A DNA stretch of 64,000 nt from 2-02-FULL-66-14 sp964638135 (GCA_964638135.1 CAZXAR010000001.1:1-64000); one strand, 5' to 3'. Positions 16,165-24,210 are shown, numbered from the stretch's first letter. Numbers and translations: made by a program. The notes: generated by a model from the letters alone, not told the origin.

Positions 16165-17750
16165 CGCTGCAGGAGTTCCAGCGCCAGATCGCGCAGCTTC
16201 CCCTTCTGGATCTTGGTCGCATTGGCGCCCGGCGTAACCGGAAAGGCGTCGAGCGGAACGACCCGACGCGGCACTTTGTATTTCGCGAGCCGGGATGCCA
16301 CGTGGCGAAGGACCGCCGCTTCGTCCAGCCGAGCCTCGGGCTGCAGGATCACGAACGCAACGGCTGCGATCCCGCCGGAGTCCGCCACGCCGACCACCTG
16401 GCAGGCACGGATCGAGGGCAGTTCCTGCACTACCGATTCGATCTCCGCCGGCGAGACCAGGAACCCTCCCAGGCGCAGCGAATCGCCCATGCGCGCGAGG
16501 AACACGAACCTTCCGTCGGGCTGCGTGTAGCCCAGATCGCCGGAACGGTAGTACTCATCCTCGGTGAGTGCGCCGAGCGTGGCCCGGGGATCGCCCAGAT
16601 AGCCGACCATCCGGCTTGTCGGCGCGAAAAACTCGAGTTCGCCGGCTTCGCCGTGGGGCAGAACACGCCCGGTCTGCGGGTCGCGCGCCCGTACGCGCCC
16701 CCGCTCGCTCACCGGGCGTCCGCCGGCCAGCATTCTTTCTGCCGCCGGGGCGTTTTCGTCCTGGCGCGCGAACAGCGCCTGGATCTCGCTTGTGCCGTAC
16801 AGCCCGACGAGCTTCAGGCCGCGGGCATCGGCTTGCTCGACGATATCGCCCAGGGCGGGATTGAAGGCGGCATAGCCGAAAAAGCGCACGCCGGGAAACG
16901 CGATCGGCTCTTCGTTCTGTGCGAGGAGCTGCGCGAACGCCTCGTCGGTCCCGTTGGCGTGCGTGACGCGATGGATGGCGATGTCCTGCACTGCCTCGGC
17001 CGCATCCCAGGAAGGGCGCGTGACAAGCGGCCGTCCGGCGGCCAGGGCCGCCATCGCGCTGCAAAAACCGAATACGCCGCAAAGCGGAGGTGCAAGGAGA
17101 ACCGTGGCCTCGCGCCCGATCGCAAACCCGCGCGCGACGTCGAAAGCGTGCGAAATCACGGTTTTCTGGTCGTGCAGCACGAATTTGGGCGCCTTGGTCG
17201 TGCCGGAGGTGGTGAAGACGATGCATCCGGCGTCGGGCTCCGCGCTGTCCTCGGCGAGCGGCTGTGTAGCGCCGAGCGCGCGATAGGTGATCGCGGGTTT
17301 GCCGAGCATTGGGGCGGGGATGGAAGCACCGGTTTCGGCGTAGACGACCAGCGAGTCGAGGCCCCGCAGCGCACCGGAATCGCATCCGGCAAGGATCCCT
17401 GCAAAATCAATGCCACGGAATCCTGGCCAGAAGACCAGCACCCGCGCGCCCGACCGCGAGACGATGTCGCCAACCTCCTGGCTGCGAAAGCGTGTGTTCA
17501 CCGACACGGCGATCGCCCCGATTCGCGCGCAAGCAAGGAATGTCGCAAGCCACGCCGTGACGTTCGGCAGCCACAGCGCTACGCGGTGGCCGGCGCCGAT
17601 CCCGAGGTTTTTCAAGCCGCTGGCGATACGCCGGCTCTCACTCTCGAGCACGCGGAACGAAACGGCCCGCCCGCGATCGACGATCGCGGTGGCATCGGTT
17701 GTCGCGCGCGCTGCGAGGAGCGCCGGCAGGGTTTCAGCAGTCGCGGTCAA
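16161..17750 (-). CDS. AMP-dependent acyl-CoA synthetase
   Basis: A 529-residue member of the ANL superfamily, which activates carboxylic acids with ATP and CoA. Seen motifs are the P-loop FTTSGTTKAPKF near residues 188-199, GLYGTSE near 308-314, YYRSGDLGY near 403-411, LRLGGFLVSPAEIE, and the C-terminal KIQKGKLR with the adenylation lysine. The start is a TTG at 17750 with only a weak ribosome site. The substrate is unknown; hydroxy- or aryl-acids are possible. It is divergent from the HU-like gene and convergent with ilvD. Confidence 0.9.
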   Translation of the reverse strand: MTATAETLPALLAARATTDATAIVDRGRAVSFRVLESESRRIASGLKNLGIGAGHRVALWLPNVTAWLATFLACARIGAIAVSVNTRFRSQEVGDIVSRSGARVLVFWPGFRGIDFAGILAGCDSGALRGLDSLVVYAETGASIPAPMLGKPAITYRALGATQPLAEDSAEPDAGCIVFTTSGTTKAPKFVLHDQKTVISHAFDVARGFAIGREATVLLAPPLCGVFGFCSAMAALAAGRPLVTRPSWDAAEAVQDIAIHRVTHANGTDEAFAQLLAQNEEPIAFPGVRFFGYAAFNPALGDIVEQADARGLKLVGLYGTSEIQALFARQDENAPAAERMLAGGRPVSERGRVRARDPQTGRVLPHGEAGELEFFAPTSRMVGYLGDPRATLGALTEDEYYRSGDLGYTQPDGRFVFLARMGDSLRLGGFLVSPAEIESVVQELPSIRACQVVGVADSGGIAAVAFVILQPEARLDEAAVLRHVASRLAKYKVPRRVVPLDAFPVTPGANATKIQKGKLRDLALELLQR

Positions 17751-17795
17751 TGGCGAAGCAGGCTAACTGCATGCAGAACTTCACGCAACAACGCG

Positions 17796-17816
17796 ACGCA
17801 AAAAGTTTTTTTGCGT
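17796..17816. repeat. AT-rich perfect inverted repeat upstream of the HU-like gene
   Basis: Arms ACGCAAAAA and TTTTTGCGT are separated by GTT. It sits in an unusually AT-rich 100-base stretch between two divergent genes. It could be a regulator site or a bend; no role is shown. Confidence 0.5.
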
Positions 17817-17884
17817 GTTCGCGCGTTGCTGCGCGCGACCGCACAGGATTTTCGTTTCGTTGCAAAAAACTTCACGAAAAGCAA

Positions 17885-17913
17885 TTGTGTTCGCGCAACG
17901 ATGTGGATATGAT
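17885..17913 (+). promoter_or_regulatory. Sigma-70-type promoter of the HU-like gene
   Basis: TTGTGT at 17885-17890 and TATGAT at 17908-17913 are spaced by 17 bases. The start would be near 17920, leaving a leader of about 80 bases. Confidence 0.6.
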
Positions 17914-17964
17914 GCTCGCTCGTTTGCGCGGTGCGCCCGCGCCGCGGACGAGAATGGAAGGACG

Positions 17965-17987
17965 ATCCCGACGTCTTCGGTCGGGAT
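17965..17987 (+). promoter_or_regulatory. Hairpin in the HU-like mRNA leader
   Basis: A perfect 8-bp stem ATCCCGAC / GTCGGGAT encloses a 7-base loop. It ends 3 bases before the AGGGAGAG ribosome site of the gene at 18002. It may stabilise the mRNA or tune translation (inference). Confidence 0.5.
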
Positions 17988-18001
17988 GACAGGGAGAGCG
18001 C

Positions 18002-18292
18002 ATGCCATCCGTTGTAACGAAGGCGGATCTGGTTGAGGCGGCCGCGAAGGCGGGCAACCTCAGCAGATCCGCCGCGGGCGATGCCGTGAATGCGATTTTC
18101 GACGCGATCGTCACCAGCGTCGCGAAGGGAAGCCGGGTCACGGTGGTCGGATTCGGAACGTTCCTGCCGCGCGAGCGGAAGGCACGCTCCGGCCGCAATC
18201 CGGTGAACGGGAAGGAAATCCGGATCTCCGCAAAGAAAGTGCCGGCGTTTACCGCCGGGCAGGGCTTCAAGGAGGCGGTTTCGGCGCGGTAG
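18002..18292 (+). CDS. HU-family DNA-binding protein
   Basis: A 96-residue nucleoid-associated protein of the HU/IHF family, which bends and compacts DNA as a dimer. The fold's marks are present: TKADLVEAAAKAG at the N-terminus, GFGTFLPRERKARSGRNP with the DNA-minor-groove beta arm (residues about 50-70), and AKKVPAFTAGQGFKEAV at the end. It has a strong ribosome site, its own promoter, and an intrinsic terminator, so it forms a single-gene unit. It is probably one of several HU paralogues in the genome. Confidence 0.94.
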   Translation: MPSVVTKADLVEAAAKAGNLSRSAAGDAVNAIFDAIVTSVAKGSRVTVVGFGTFLPRERKARSGRNPVNGKEIRISAKKVPAFTAGQGFKEAVSAR

Positions 18293-18316
18293 GCGCGGCC
18301 ACGCTCGCGAATGGGA

Positions 18317-18348
18317 GGCTGCGAAGCACGCTTCGCAGCCTTTTTTTT
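18317..18348 (+). terminator. Intrinsic terminator of the HU-like gene
   Basis: A perfect 10-bp stem GGCTGCGAAG / CTTCGCAGCC with loop CACG is followed by eight T. Confidence 0.95.
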
Positions 18349-18434
18349 GCGCCGACCGGTGGCGCCGCGCCGCCGCGGACCGACCTGAGGCGCAGTGGCA
18401 AGTGTCCCGCGTAACCGCCTAGTTCTTGCGGGCG

Positions 18435-18463
18435 TTGCAAAGCACAATGCGACTTGGCAGAAT
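18435..18463 (+). promoter_or_regulatory. Possible promoter of the HNH gene
   Basis: TTGCAA at 18435-18440 and CAGAAT at 18458-18463 are spaced by 17 bases, about 22 bases before the ATG at 18486. Both boxes are imperfect. Confidence 0.35.
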
Positions 18464-18485
18464 CCGCCCCAGATCGGACTCGTCC

Positions 18486-19064
18486 ATGGATGGTCTTCTC
18501 ATACTTTCGCTTGACAGCCACGGGATCCCGCACCGCTGGATCAGCTGGCAGCAGGCCTGCTTCTACTACGCGAAGAACCTCGTGGCGTGGACGCTGGGCG
18601 ACAGCACGTTCACCTTCTACGGCGGGATTTCGCGCGCAACGGGGTCGCGCTCGAGCATTACCGCGCACTCGATCATCGCGATCAAGGGCAAGGCGCATGC
18701 CTCCAAGGGCTTCAATCAGGTTCCACCGCTCAACAACCGGGAGCTTTTCCGGCGCGATCGTCACACCTGCGCGTACTGCGGCGGAAAGTTCAGCTTCTTC
18801 CGGCTGACGCGCGACCACGTCACGCCGCTGTCGCGCGGCGGACGGGACACGTGGATGAACGTGGTCACTGCATGCCGCCATTGCAACGGGCAGAAGCGCA
18901 ACCGGCTGCCCGAAGAGTCGGGCGTGCAGCTGCTCTACGCGCCGTACGTGCCCAACAAGGCGGAGTTCCTGATCCTGACGAACCGGCGCATTCTCGCCGA
19001 CCAGATGGAATTCCTGCGGCAGCACGTCGCCTCGCACTCGCGCCTGGTCTTCGCCCCTGCCTGA
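18486..19064 (+). CDS. HNH endonuclease domain protein
   Basis: A 192-residue protein with an HNH nuclease fold at about residues 90-140. Zinc cysteines are in CAYCGGKF and CRHCNGQKRN, the catalytic pair is DH in LTRDHVTPLSRGG, and the Asn is in WMNVVTAC. The N-terminal 90 residues (ILSLDSHGIPHRWISWQQAC) are conserved in a family widespread in Proteobacteria whose role is not settled. The ATG at 18486 is preferred over upstream in-frame starts because homologues begin this way. Its stop overlaps the likely start region of the next gene, suggesting co-translation. Confidence 0.85.
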   Translation: MDGLLILSLDSHGIPHRWISWQQACFYYAKNLVAWTLGDSTFTFYGGISRATGSRSSITAHSIIAIKGKAHASKGFNQVPPLNNRELFRRDRHTCAYCGGKFSFFRLTRDHVTPLSRGGRDTWMNVVTACRHCNGQKRNRLPEESGVQLLYAPYVPNKAEFLILTNRRILADQMEFLRQHVASHSRLVFAPA

Positions 19065-20070
19065 TTTCTGGCGGAGCAGCGGTTTTCGGCTGCTGCGGCG
19101 GGACGATGCCGGAAGGTTGCGCATCACCGACGATTACCTGCGCGCGTATCTGCTGCGGCCCGAGGTCCGGCCGATCGACGAGTCCTGCGCCGCGGAACGC
19201 GGCTTGCATGCGGCGCTCATGGAGGACCCGCAACGACCGGTATCCGATGGCGAGCTCGCGGCGATCGCCGACGAGGACGCGCGCGACAACTACCGGCTGC
19301 TGCTGCGTTTCCGCGAGCGCCTGCTCGAGGCAGGCACCGTGGAGGCCTGCTATGCGGGGCTGTTCCGGGGCGCGGGCGTCGATGTCCCGCCGCTCTTCAT
19401 CGATCAGATGGCGCACGTCATTCTGCGCAACATTCTCGATCGCTGCGAGGACCCGCTGCAGTTGCGCGCGGCGGAACTGTTCTTCCGCGAACAGAAGGCG
19501 ACGCTGCGCGAAGGCCAGGCGCTGCTCGCCGACCTCGAAACCGTCGCGATGCACGCGGCCGGCCAGCAGTATGGCGGCCTGGGGCGACTGATCGTCGAGG
19601 CGCAGGGGCCGCTCGCGCGCGCCGACCTCGCCGTGCTCGACGCCCACAACGCGGCGCTGTACTGGGAGCGCGACTCGCGGCACGACACGGTGATCAGCGT
19701 GACCTTCGGGCACGCCGCGCTGGAGGCGTACTGCCGCGTGATCGAAGCCTGGGTGGCGCACTTCGCGGCAGTCGATGTCGCGGTCAGGCCGATGCGCCAG
19801 ATCGAGGACGCCCACTGGGCCTGGCACATCGGGCTCGATGCGGAATCCACCGCGATCCTGAACGATCTCTGGACCGGGACGGAGGTCGAGCAGGGCAGGA
19901 TGCAGAGGATCCTCGCGCTGTTTCGCATGGACTTCCGCGAGCCGCGCGCGATGCGGCCGGATCTCGCCGGGCGCCCGGTGTATCTCGCGCTGAGCGCCGA
20001 CGAGGATGGCACGGTGCGGATGAAACCGCAGAATCTCCTGATCAACCTTCCGCTTGGGCGGCCGGTATGA
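19057..20070 (+). CDS. DUF6352-like protein of unknown function
   Basis: The strong ORF from the TTG at 19117 begins inside the conserved region. In-frame coding continues upstream to PDFWRSSGFRLLRRDDAGRL, which is how members of this family normally start. No ATG, GTG or TTG precedes that point. A CTG at 19057, overlapping the HNH stop, would give the expected N-terminus and 337 residues. TTG 19117 has GGAAGG directly abutting it, which is unusable spacing. No membrane segment is seen; the protein is acidic. The next gene overlaps by ATGA. The function is not known. Confidence 0.75.
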   Translation: MPDFWRSSGFRLLRRDDAGRLRITDDYLRAYLLRPEVRPIDESCAAERGLHAALMEDPQRPVSDGELAAIADEDARDNYRLLLRFRERLLEAGTVEACYAGLFRGAGVDVPPLFIDQMAHVILRNILDRCEDPLQLRAAELFFREQKATLREGQALLADLETVAMHAAGQQYGGLGRLIVEAQGPLARADLAVLDAHNAALYWERDSRHDTVISVTFGHAALEAYCRVIEAWVAHFAAVDVAVRPMRQIEDAHWAWHIGLDAESTAILNDLWTGTEVEQGRMQRILALFRMDFREPRAMRPDLAGRPVYLALSADEDGTVRMKPQNLLINLPLGRPV

Positions 20071-20684
20071 AGCCACGCTACTGGGAAAGGGCGAAACGCG
20101 ACCTCGCGCGCAACGATCCGCGGCTCGGCGCGATCATTCGGCGCCACCCGCGCGCGCATCTGGTTTCGCGCGGCGATCCGTTCCAGACGCTCGCGCGCTC
20201 GATCGTGGGCCAGCAGATTTCGGTGAAGGCGGCGCAGGCCGTATGGCAGCGGCTCGCGGCGGCGGTTCCGCAGATGACACCACAGGCGCTGCTTGCGCGT
20301 GACCGCAGTCGGCTGCGCGCCTGCGGTCTTTCGCAGCGCAAGGTCGAGTACGTCACCGATCTCGCGCTTCGCTTCCGGGACGGCGCGATCCACGTCGCTC
20401 GCTGGCCGGCCATGAGCGACGAGGAAGTGATCGCGGAGCTTGTCGGCGTGCGCGGCATCGGCCGCTGGACCGCCGAGATGTTCCTGATCTTCAACCTGAT
20501 GCGGCCGGACGTGCTGCCGGTGGACGATCTCGGTCTGCAGCGCGCGATCAGCCTCTCGTACCGCGCCGGACGCGCGGTGAGCGAAGCGGCCATCCGGCGC
20601 ATCGCGCGCGCGTGGCAGCCGTGGCGCTCGGTAGCGACGTGGTACCTGTGGCGCTCGCTCGACCCGGTGCCGGTGGAGTATTGA
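20067..20684 (+). CDS. alkA: DNA-3-methyladenine glycosylase II
   Basis: A 205-residue HhH-GPD DNA glycosylase that removes alkylated bases. The helix-hairpin-helix is LVGVRGIGRWTAEMFLIF near residues 124-141 and the catalytic Asp lies in DVLPVDDLGLQ shortly after. The N-terminal part includes RSIVGQQISVKAAQ. It is the short form without the extra N-terminal domain of E. coli AlkA. The ATG overlaps the previous stop (ATGA). The order alkA-accA-tilS is the same as in many Burkholderiales. Confidence 0.93.
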   Translation: MKPRYWERAKRDLARNDPRLGAIIRRHPRAHLVSRGDPFQTLARSIVGQQISVKAAQAVWQRLAAAVPQMTPQALLARDRSRLRACGLSQRKVEYVTDLALRFRDGAIHVARWPAMSDEEVIAELVGVRGIGRWTAEMFLIFNLMRPDVLPVDDLGLQRAISLSYRAGRAVSEAAIRRIARAWQPWRSVATWYLWRSLDPVPVEY

Positions 20685-20693
20685 GGCGTGGCG

Positions 20694-20699
20694 TAGAAT
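20694..20699 (+). promoter_or_regulatory. Putative -10 box just before accA
   Basis: TAGAAT ends 9 bases before the accA ATG, and no ribosome site lies between. A transcript starting here would be leaderless or have only a few leader bases. Confidence 0.4.
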
Positions 20700-20708
20700 C
20701 CCGCGGCG

Positions 20709-21677
20709 ATGAAGACGACCTTCCTCGAGTTCGAGCAGCCGATCGCCGAACTGGAAAACCGCATCGAGGAACTGCGCTACGTCCAGGACGATTCGGCCCT
20801 CGACATCTCCGAGGAGATCCAGCGTCTGACGAAAAAGAGCCAGGCGCTCACCCGGGAAATCTACGCCAAGCTCACGCCGTGGCAGATCGCGCAGGTGGCG
20901 CGCCATCCGCAGCGGCCCTACACGCTGGACTACGTGCAGATGCTGTTCACGCACTGCGAGGAGCTGCACGGCGATCGCGTGTTCGGCGAGGATGCCTCGA
21001 TCGTCGGCGGGCTCGCGCGTTTCGACGGCGAAGCCTGCGTCGTGATCGGGCACCAGAAGGGCCGCGACACCAAGGAGAAGATCCTGCGCAATTTCGGCAT
21101 GCCGCGCCCGGAAGGCTACCGCAAGGCACTGCGCCTGATGACGCTGGCGGAAAAGTTCGAACTGCCCCTGTTTACGTTCGTCGATACGCCCGGCGCCTAT
21201 CCCGGCATCGAGGCCGAGGAGCGCGGCCAGTCGGAGGCGATCGGCCGGAACCTGTTCGCGATGGCGCAGCTGCGGACCCCCATCCTCGTCACGATCATCG
21301 GCGAGGGCGGCTCGGGTGGGGCGCTCGCGATCGCGGTAGGCGACGTGATCATGATGCTGCAATACGCAACCTACTCGGTGATCTCGCCCGAAGGGTGCGC
21401 CTCGATCCTGTGGAAGAGCGCCGACAAGGCGCCCGAGGCCGCGGAAACGCTCGGGATCACCGCGAGCAGGCTGAAGACGCTCGGCCTCGTCGACCGCATC
21501 GTCAACGAGCCGCTGGGCGGCGCGCACCGCGATCCGCAGGCGGCGGGCGCGGCGCTGAAAAAGGCGCTCGCCGAGGCGCTGCGGCAGGTGCGGGACAAAA
21601 AGCCGAAACAGCTCGTCGAGGAACGCCTCGAGCGCCTGATGGGCTATGGCAGGTTCAAGGAAACCGCCGAGCGCTGA
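20709..21677 (+). CDS. accA: Acetyl-CoA carboxylase carboxyltransferase subunit alpha
   Basis: A 322-residue AccA, which with AccD transfers carboxyl from biotin to acetyl-CoA to make malonyl-CoA. The N-terminus FLEFEQPIAELENRIEEL and the crotonase-like core (ARFDGEACVVIGHQKGRDTK, FVDTPGAYPGIEAEERGQSE, IGEGGSGGALAIAVGD) are intact. Length matches the family (about 320). The partner accD is at 50189, not adjacent. The ATG follows a TAGAAT box closely. Confidence 0.98.
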   Translation: MKTTFLEFEQPIAELENRIEELRYVQDDSALDISEEIQRLTKKSQALTREIYAKLTPWQIAQVARHPQRPYTLDYVQMLFTHCEELHGDRVFGEDASIVGGLARFDGEACVVIGHQKGRDTKEKILRNFGMPRPEGYRKALRLMTLAEKFELPLFTFVDTPGAYPGIEAEERGQSEAIGRNLFAMAQLRTPILVTIIGEGGSGGALAIAVGDVIMMLQYATYSVISPEGCASILWKSADKAPEAAETLGITASRLKTLGLVDRIVNEPLGGAHRDPQAAGAALKKALAEALRQVRDKKPKQLVEERLERLMGYGRFKETAER

Positions 21678-21711
21678 CGCGCGGCGCGAGCCCGGCCGGG
21701 CGGAGACGCGC

Positions 21712-22929
21712 GTGCTGGAGGCCGCGCGCGCGGTCCTTTCTGCGCACCCACTGCGCAAGCGGCGAATCGCCGTCGGCCTTTCGGGCGGGATCGATTCGGC
21801 AGTGCTGCTGCATGTGATGCGGGAACTCGCTCCCGAATTCGGCTACCGGGCCTCCGCGGTTCACGTCCATCACGGCCTGAGCCCGAATGCCGACGCCTGG
21901 AGCCGCCGGTGCCGGACGCTTTGCCGCGAATGGAACGTGCCGATCGCAGTGCGGCGCGTGAAGGTGACGCGCACGGGCAAAGGCCTCGAGGCGGCGGCGA
22001 GGGATGCGCGCTATGCGGCGTACCGCCGGCTGCATGTCGATGCGATTGCGCTTGGCCACCAGCTCGATGACCAGGCCGAGACGGTGCTGATGAACCTGCT
22101 GCGCGGCGCCGGGATCGCGGGCGCGCGCGGCATGGCGGCGGCGGCGCAGCTCGGCCGCAAGCTCCTGCTGCGGCCGCTGTTCGCGTTGCCGCGCGAGGCG
22201 ATCGTGCGCTACGCCGAGGCGCGACGGCTCGAATGGATCGAGGACGAATCCAACCGGGACGACGCGCGCACGCGAAGCTTCCTGCGCACGCGCGTCGCGC
22301 CGCTTCTTGCGGCGCGATTTCCGCGCTGGCGCGAAAGCCTGGCGCGCGCCGCGCGTCACTTTGCGGCGGCCGACGCGGACGCGAACCGGCTGCTGCGCGC
22401 GTTTCTTGCGGCGCGCGGCCTGCGCGCGCCAAGCGAACGCCGGCTGGCGGAGATGCTGCGCCAGCTCACGGGGGCGAGGCGGGATGCGCGGGTCGCCCTC
22501 TCACATGACGGCGCGGTCCTGCGCGTCCATCGCGACCGCGTGTTCGTCACGCGCCCGCAGCGCCGCGAGCCGTTTGCGCCAGTGCGCTGGAACGGCGGGA
22601 ACCGCCTCGCGTTGCCGCAGCTGGGAGGCGAATTGCGGTTTCGTCGCCGGCGCGGCGCCGGAATCGACGCGACGCGGCTCGAGGGCGCTGACGTGACGGT
22701 GCGCTTGCGCTCAGGCGGCGAGCGGCTGCAGCCGGACGCGCGGCGTCCGCGGCGCACGCTGAAAAACCTGTTTCAGCAGGCCGGTGTCCCGCCCTGGGAG
22801 CGCGAGCGCCTGCCGCTGCTGTTCCGCGGTGGCGATCTCATCTGGGCGCCGGGGCTTGGCGTCGACGCGAGCTACCGCGCGCAGGCCGGCTCGCGCGGGA
22901 TCGTGCCCGAGTGGTGCCCGCACGCCTGA
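21712..22929 (+). CDS. tilS: tRNA(Ile)-lysidine synthase
   Basis: A 405-residue TilS, which modifies C34 of tRNA-Ile(CAU) to lysidine so it reads AUA. The ATP-PP-loop motif SGGIDSAVLL is near residues 23-32, followed by VHVHHGLSPNADAW and LGHQLDDQAETVLMNLLRGA. The C-terminal TilS domain ends near LKNLFQQAGVPPWERERLPL. An ATG at 21646 inside accA is the longest start; the GTG at 21712 has GGAG upstream and avoids that overlap. The last 92 bases are shared, on the other strand, with the crotonase gene. Confidence 0.94.
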   Translation: MLEAARAVLSAHPLRKRRIAVGLSGGIDSAVLLHVMRELAPEFGYRASAVHVHHGLSPNADAWSRRCRTLCREWNVPIAVRRVKVTRTGKGLEAAARDARYAAYRRLHVDAIALGHQLDDQAETVLMNLLRGAGIAGARGMAAAAQLGRKLLLRPLFALPREAIVRYAEARRLEWIEDESNRDDARTRSFLRTRVAPLLAARFPRWRESLARAARHFAAADADANRLLRAFLAARGLRAPSERRLAEMLRQLTGARRDARVALSHDGAVLRVHRDRVFVTRPQRREPFAPVRWNGGNRLALPQLGGELRFRRRRGAGIDATRLEGADVTVRLRSGGERLQPDARRPRRTLKNLFQQAGVPPWERERLPLLFRGGDLIWAPGLGVDASYRAQAGSRGIVPEWCPHA

Positions 22930-23689
22930 GCAGGAACGCCTCGCGCGCCGCGGTCGATTCCGCGCTTGCGGCGGCGAGCTGCAGCTGATCGTGCGCCATG
23001 TAGCTGACCGCATGCGCACCGAGATTGGCATAGACGTTGACCGCTTCCTTGCTCATCCGCACGGCGTGCCTGGGCTGCGCGAGCGCAGCTTCGGCAAGGG
23101 CGCGCGCGCCGGCCAGTGCGCCGCGAGCGGGAGCCAGGGCGTCGACGAGCCCCATCGCAAACGCCTCCGTGGCGCTGCAGCGCTCGCAAAGGATCGTGAG
23201 CCGCTTTGCGCGCGACGGGCCGACAAGATTCACGAGCCGCGGAATCGTGCCCCAGGTGAGCGGGATTCCAAGGCCGATTTCGGGGAAGGAAACGAACGCG
23301 TTCCGCGCCGCCACGCGCCAGTCGAGCGCGAGCGCGAGCGCAAGTCCGCCGCCGATCGCGTGGCCCTCGATCGCGGCGACGGTGATCTGGGGCAGTTCCT
23401 CCCACGCCCGCGCCATCCGGAAACCGAGCGAGGCGACCTCGCGCTTCGCGGCGAGCGGCGCATCTTGCTCCGCCCACCGGCGCGCGTCTTTCAGGTCGGC
23501 GCCGGCTGAGAACACACCGCCCGCGCCGGTGACGATCACGGCGTCGATGTCGGTGCGTGTGGCAAGCGCGCCGGCGCAGGCGATCATCTCCCGCATCAAG
23601 TCCACCGACATTGCATTGCGCTGCCGGGGACGGTTGAGCGTGACCCGTGCGACGCGCTCCCGCTCGTCTACGACCAAGGTTTCGTACAT
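22838..23689 (-). CDS. Enoyl-CoA hydratase/isomerase family protein
   Basis: A 283-residue crotonase-fold protein. Oxyanion-hole segments are FSAGADLKDARRW near residues 60-72 and EGHAIGGGLALALALDWR near 108-125. Glu is present in FPEIGLGIP, but the position of the second catalytic Glu (usual PGAGGTQRL) reads PLTWGTIPRL, so simple hydration is uncertain. The last 30 or so residues (TTRARSRASRPARGSSRRRQ) are basic, low-complexity, unlike the family, and antisense to tilS. It diverges from ndk. Confidence 0.88.
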   Translation of the reverse strand: MYETLVVDERERVARVTLNRPRQRNAMSVDLMREMIACAGALATRTDIDAVIVTGAGGVFSAGADLKDARRWAEQDAPLAAKREVASLGFRMARAWEELPQITVAAIEGHAIGGGLALALALDWRVAARNAFVSFPEIGLGIPLTWGTIPRLVNLVGPSRAKRLTILCERCSATEAFAMGLVDALAPARGALAGARALAEAALAQPRHAVRMSKEAVNVYANLGAHAVSYMAHDQLQLAAASAESTAAREAFLLRRAGTTRARSRASRPARGSSRRRQAPAPR

Positions 23690-23730
23690 GAATGCAAGCC
23701 TTTGTTTTTACGCGAAAGTAAATGCCATCG

Positions 23731-23739
23731 TGCTATACT
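23731..23739 (+). promoter_or_regulatory. Extended -10 promoter of ndk operon
   Basis: TGCTATACT forms an extended -10 element (TGn plus TATACT). The 16 bases GTGCTATACTTTTCAA at 23730-23745 are identical to those upstream of cysS at 57674-57689. The region is AT-rich, unlike its surroundings. Confidence 0.65.
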
Positions 23740-23774
23740 TTTCAACTTTTCGAAAACCTTTCTGGAGAGACGGG

Positions 23775-24200
23775 ATGGCGGTCGAGCGGACCCTTTCGAT
23801 CATCAAGCCGGACGCGGTGAAGAAGAACACGATCGGCCGGATCCTGGCTCGGTTCGAAGCCGCCGGCCTCAAGATCGTCGCGGCACGCATGATGCATTTG
23901 TCGCGCGCCGAAGCCGAAGGATTCTACGCGGTTCACCGCGGGCGGCCGTTTTTCAAGGACCTGGTCGAGTTCATGATTTCCGGGCCGGTCCTGGTGCAGG
24001 TGCTCGACGGCGAGAATGCGATCGCGCGGAACCGCGAATTGATGGGCGCCACCGATCCCAAGCAGGCGGCCCCGGGAACGATCCGGGCGGATTTCGCGGC
24101 TTCGATCGATGCGAATGCGGTGCACGGTTCCGACAGTCCGGAAACTGCGTGCTTCGAAGTCGCCTATTTCTTTCCGGTGTGCGAGATCTTCGCGCGCTGA
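23775..24200 (+). CDS. ndk: Nucleoside diphosphate kinase
   Basis: A 141-residue NDK balancing nucleoside triphosphate pools by a phospho-histidine relay. The active-site His is in NAVHGSDSPETA near residue 117; the N-terminus ERTLSIIKPDAVKKN and NRELMGATDPKQAAPGTIR are intact. Length equals the family norm. GGAGAGACGGG precedes the ATG. It heads the run rlmN-pilW-rodZ-ispG-hisS-yfgM-bamB-der. Confidence 0.98.
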   Translation: MAVERTLSIIKPDAVKKNTIGRILARFEAAGLKIVAARMMHLSRAEAEGFYAVHRGRPFFKDLVEFMISGPVLVQVLDGENAIARNRELMGATDPKQAAPGTIRADFAASIDANAVHGSDSPETACFEVAYFFPVCEIFAR

Positions 24201-24210
24201 ACCCGGCCGC

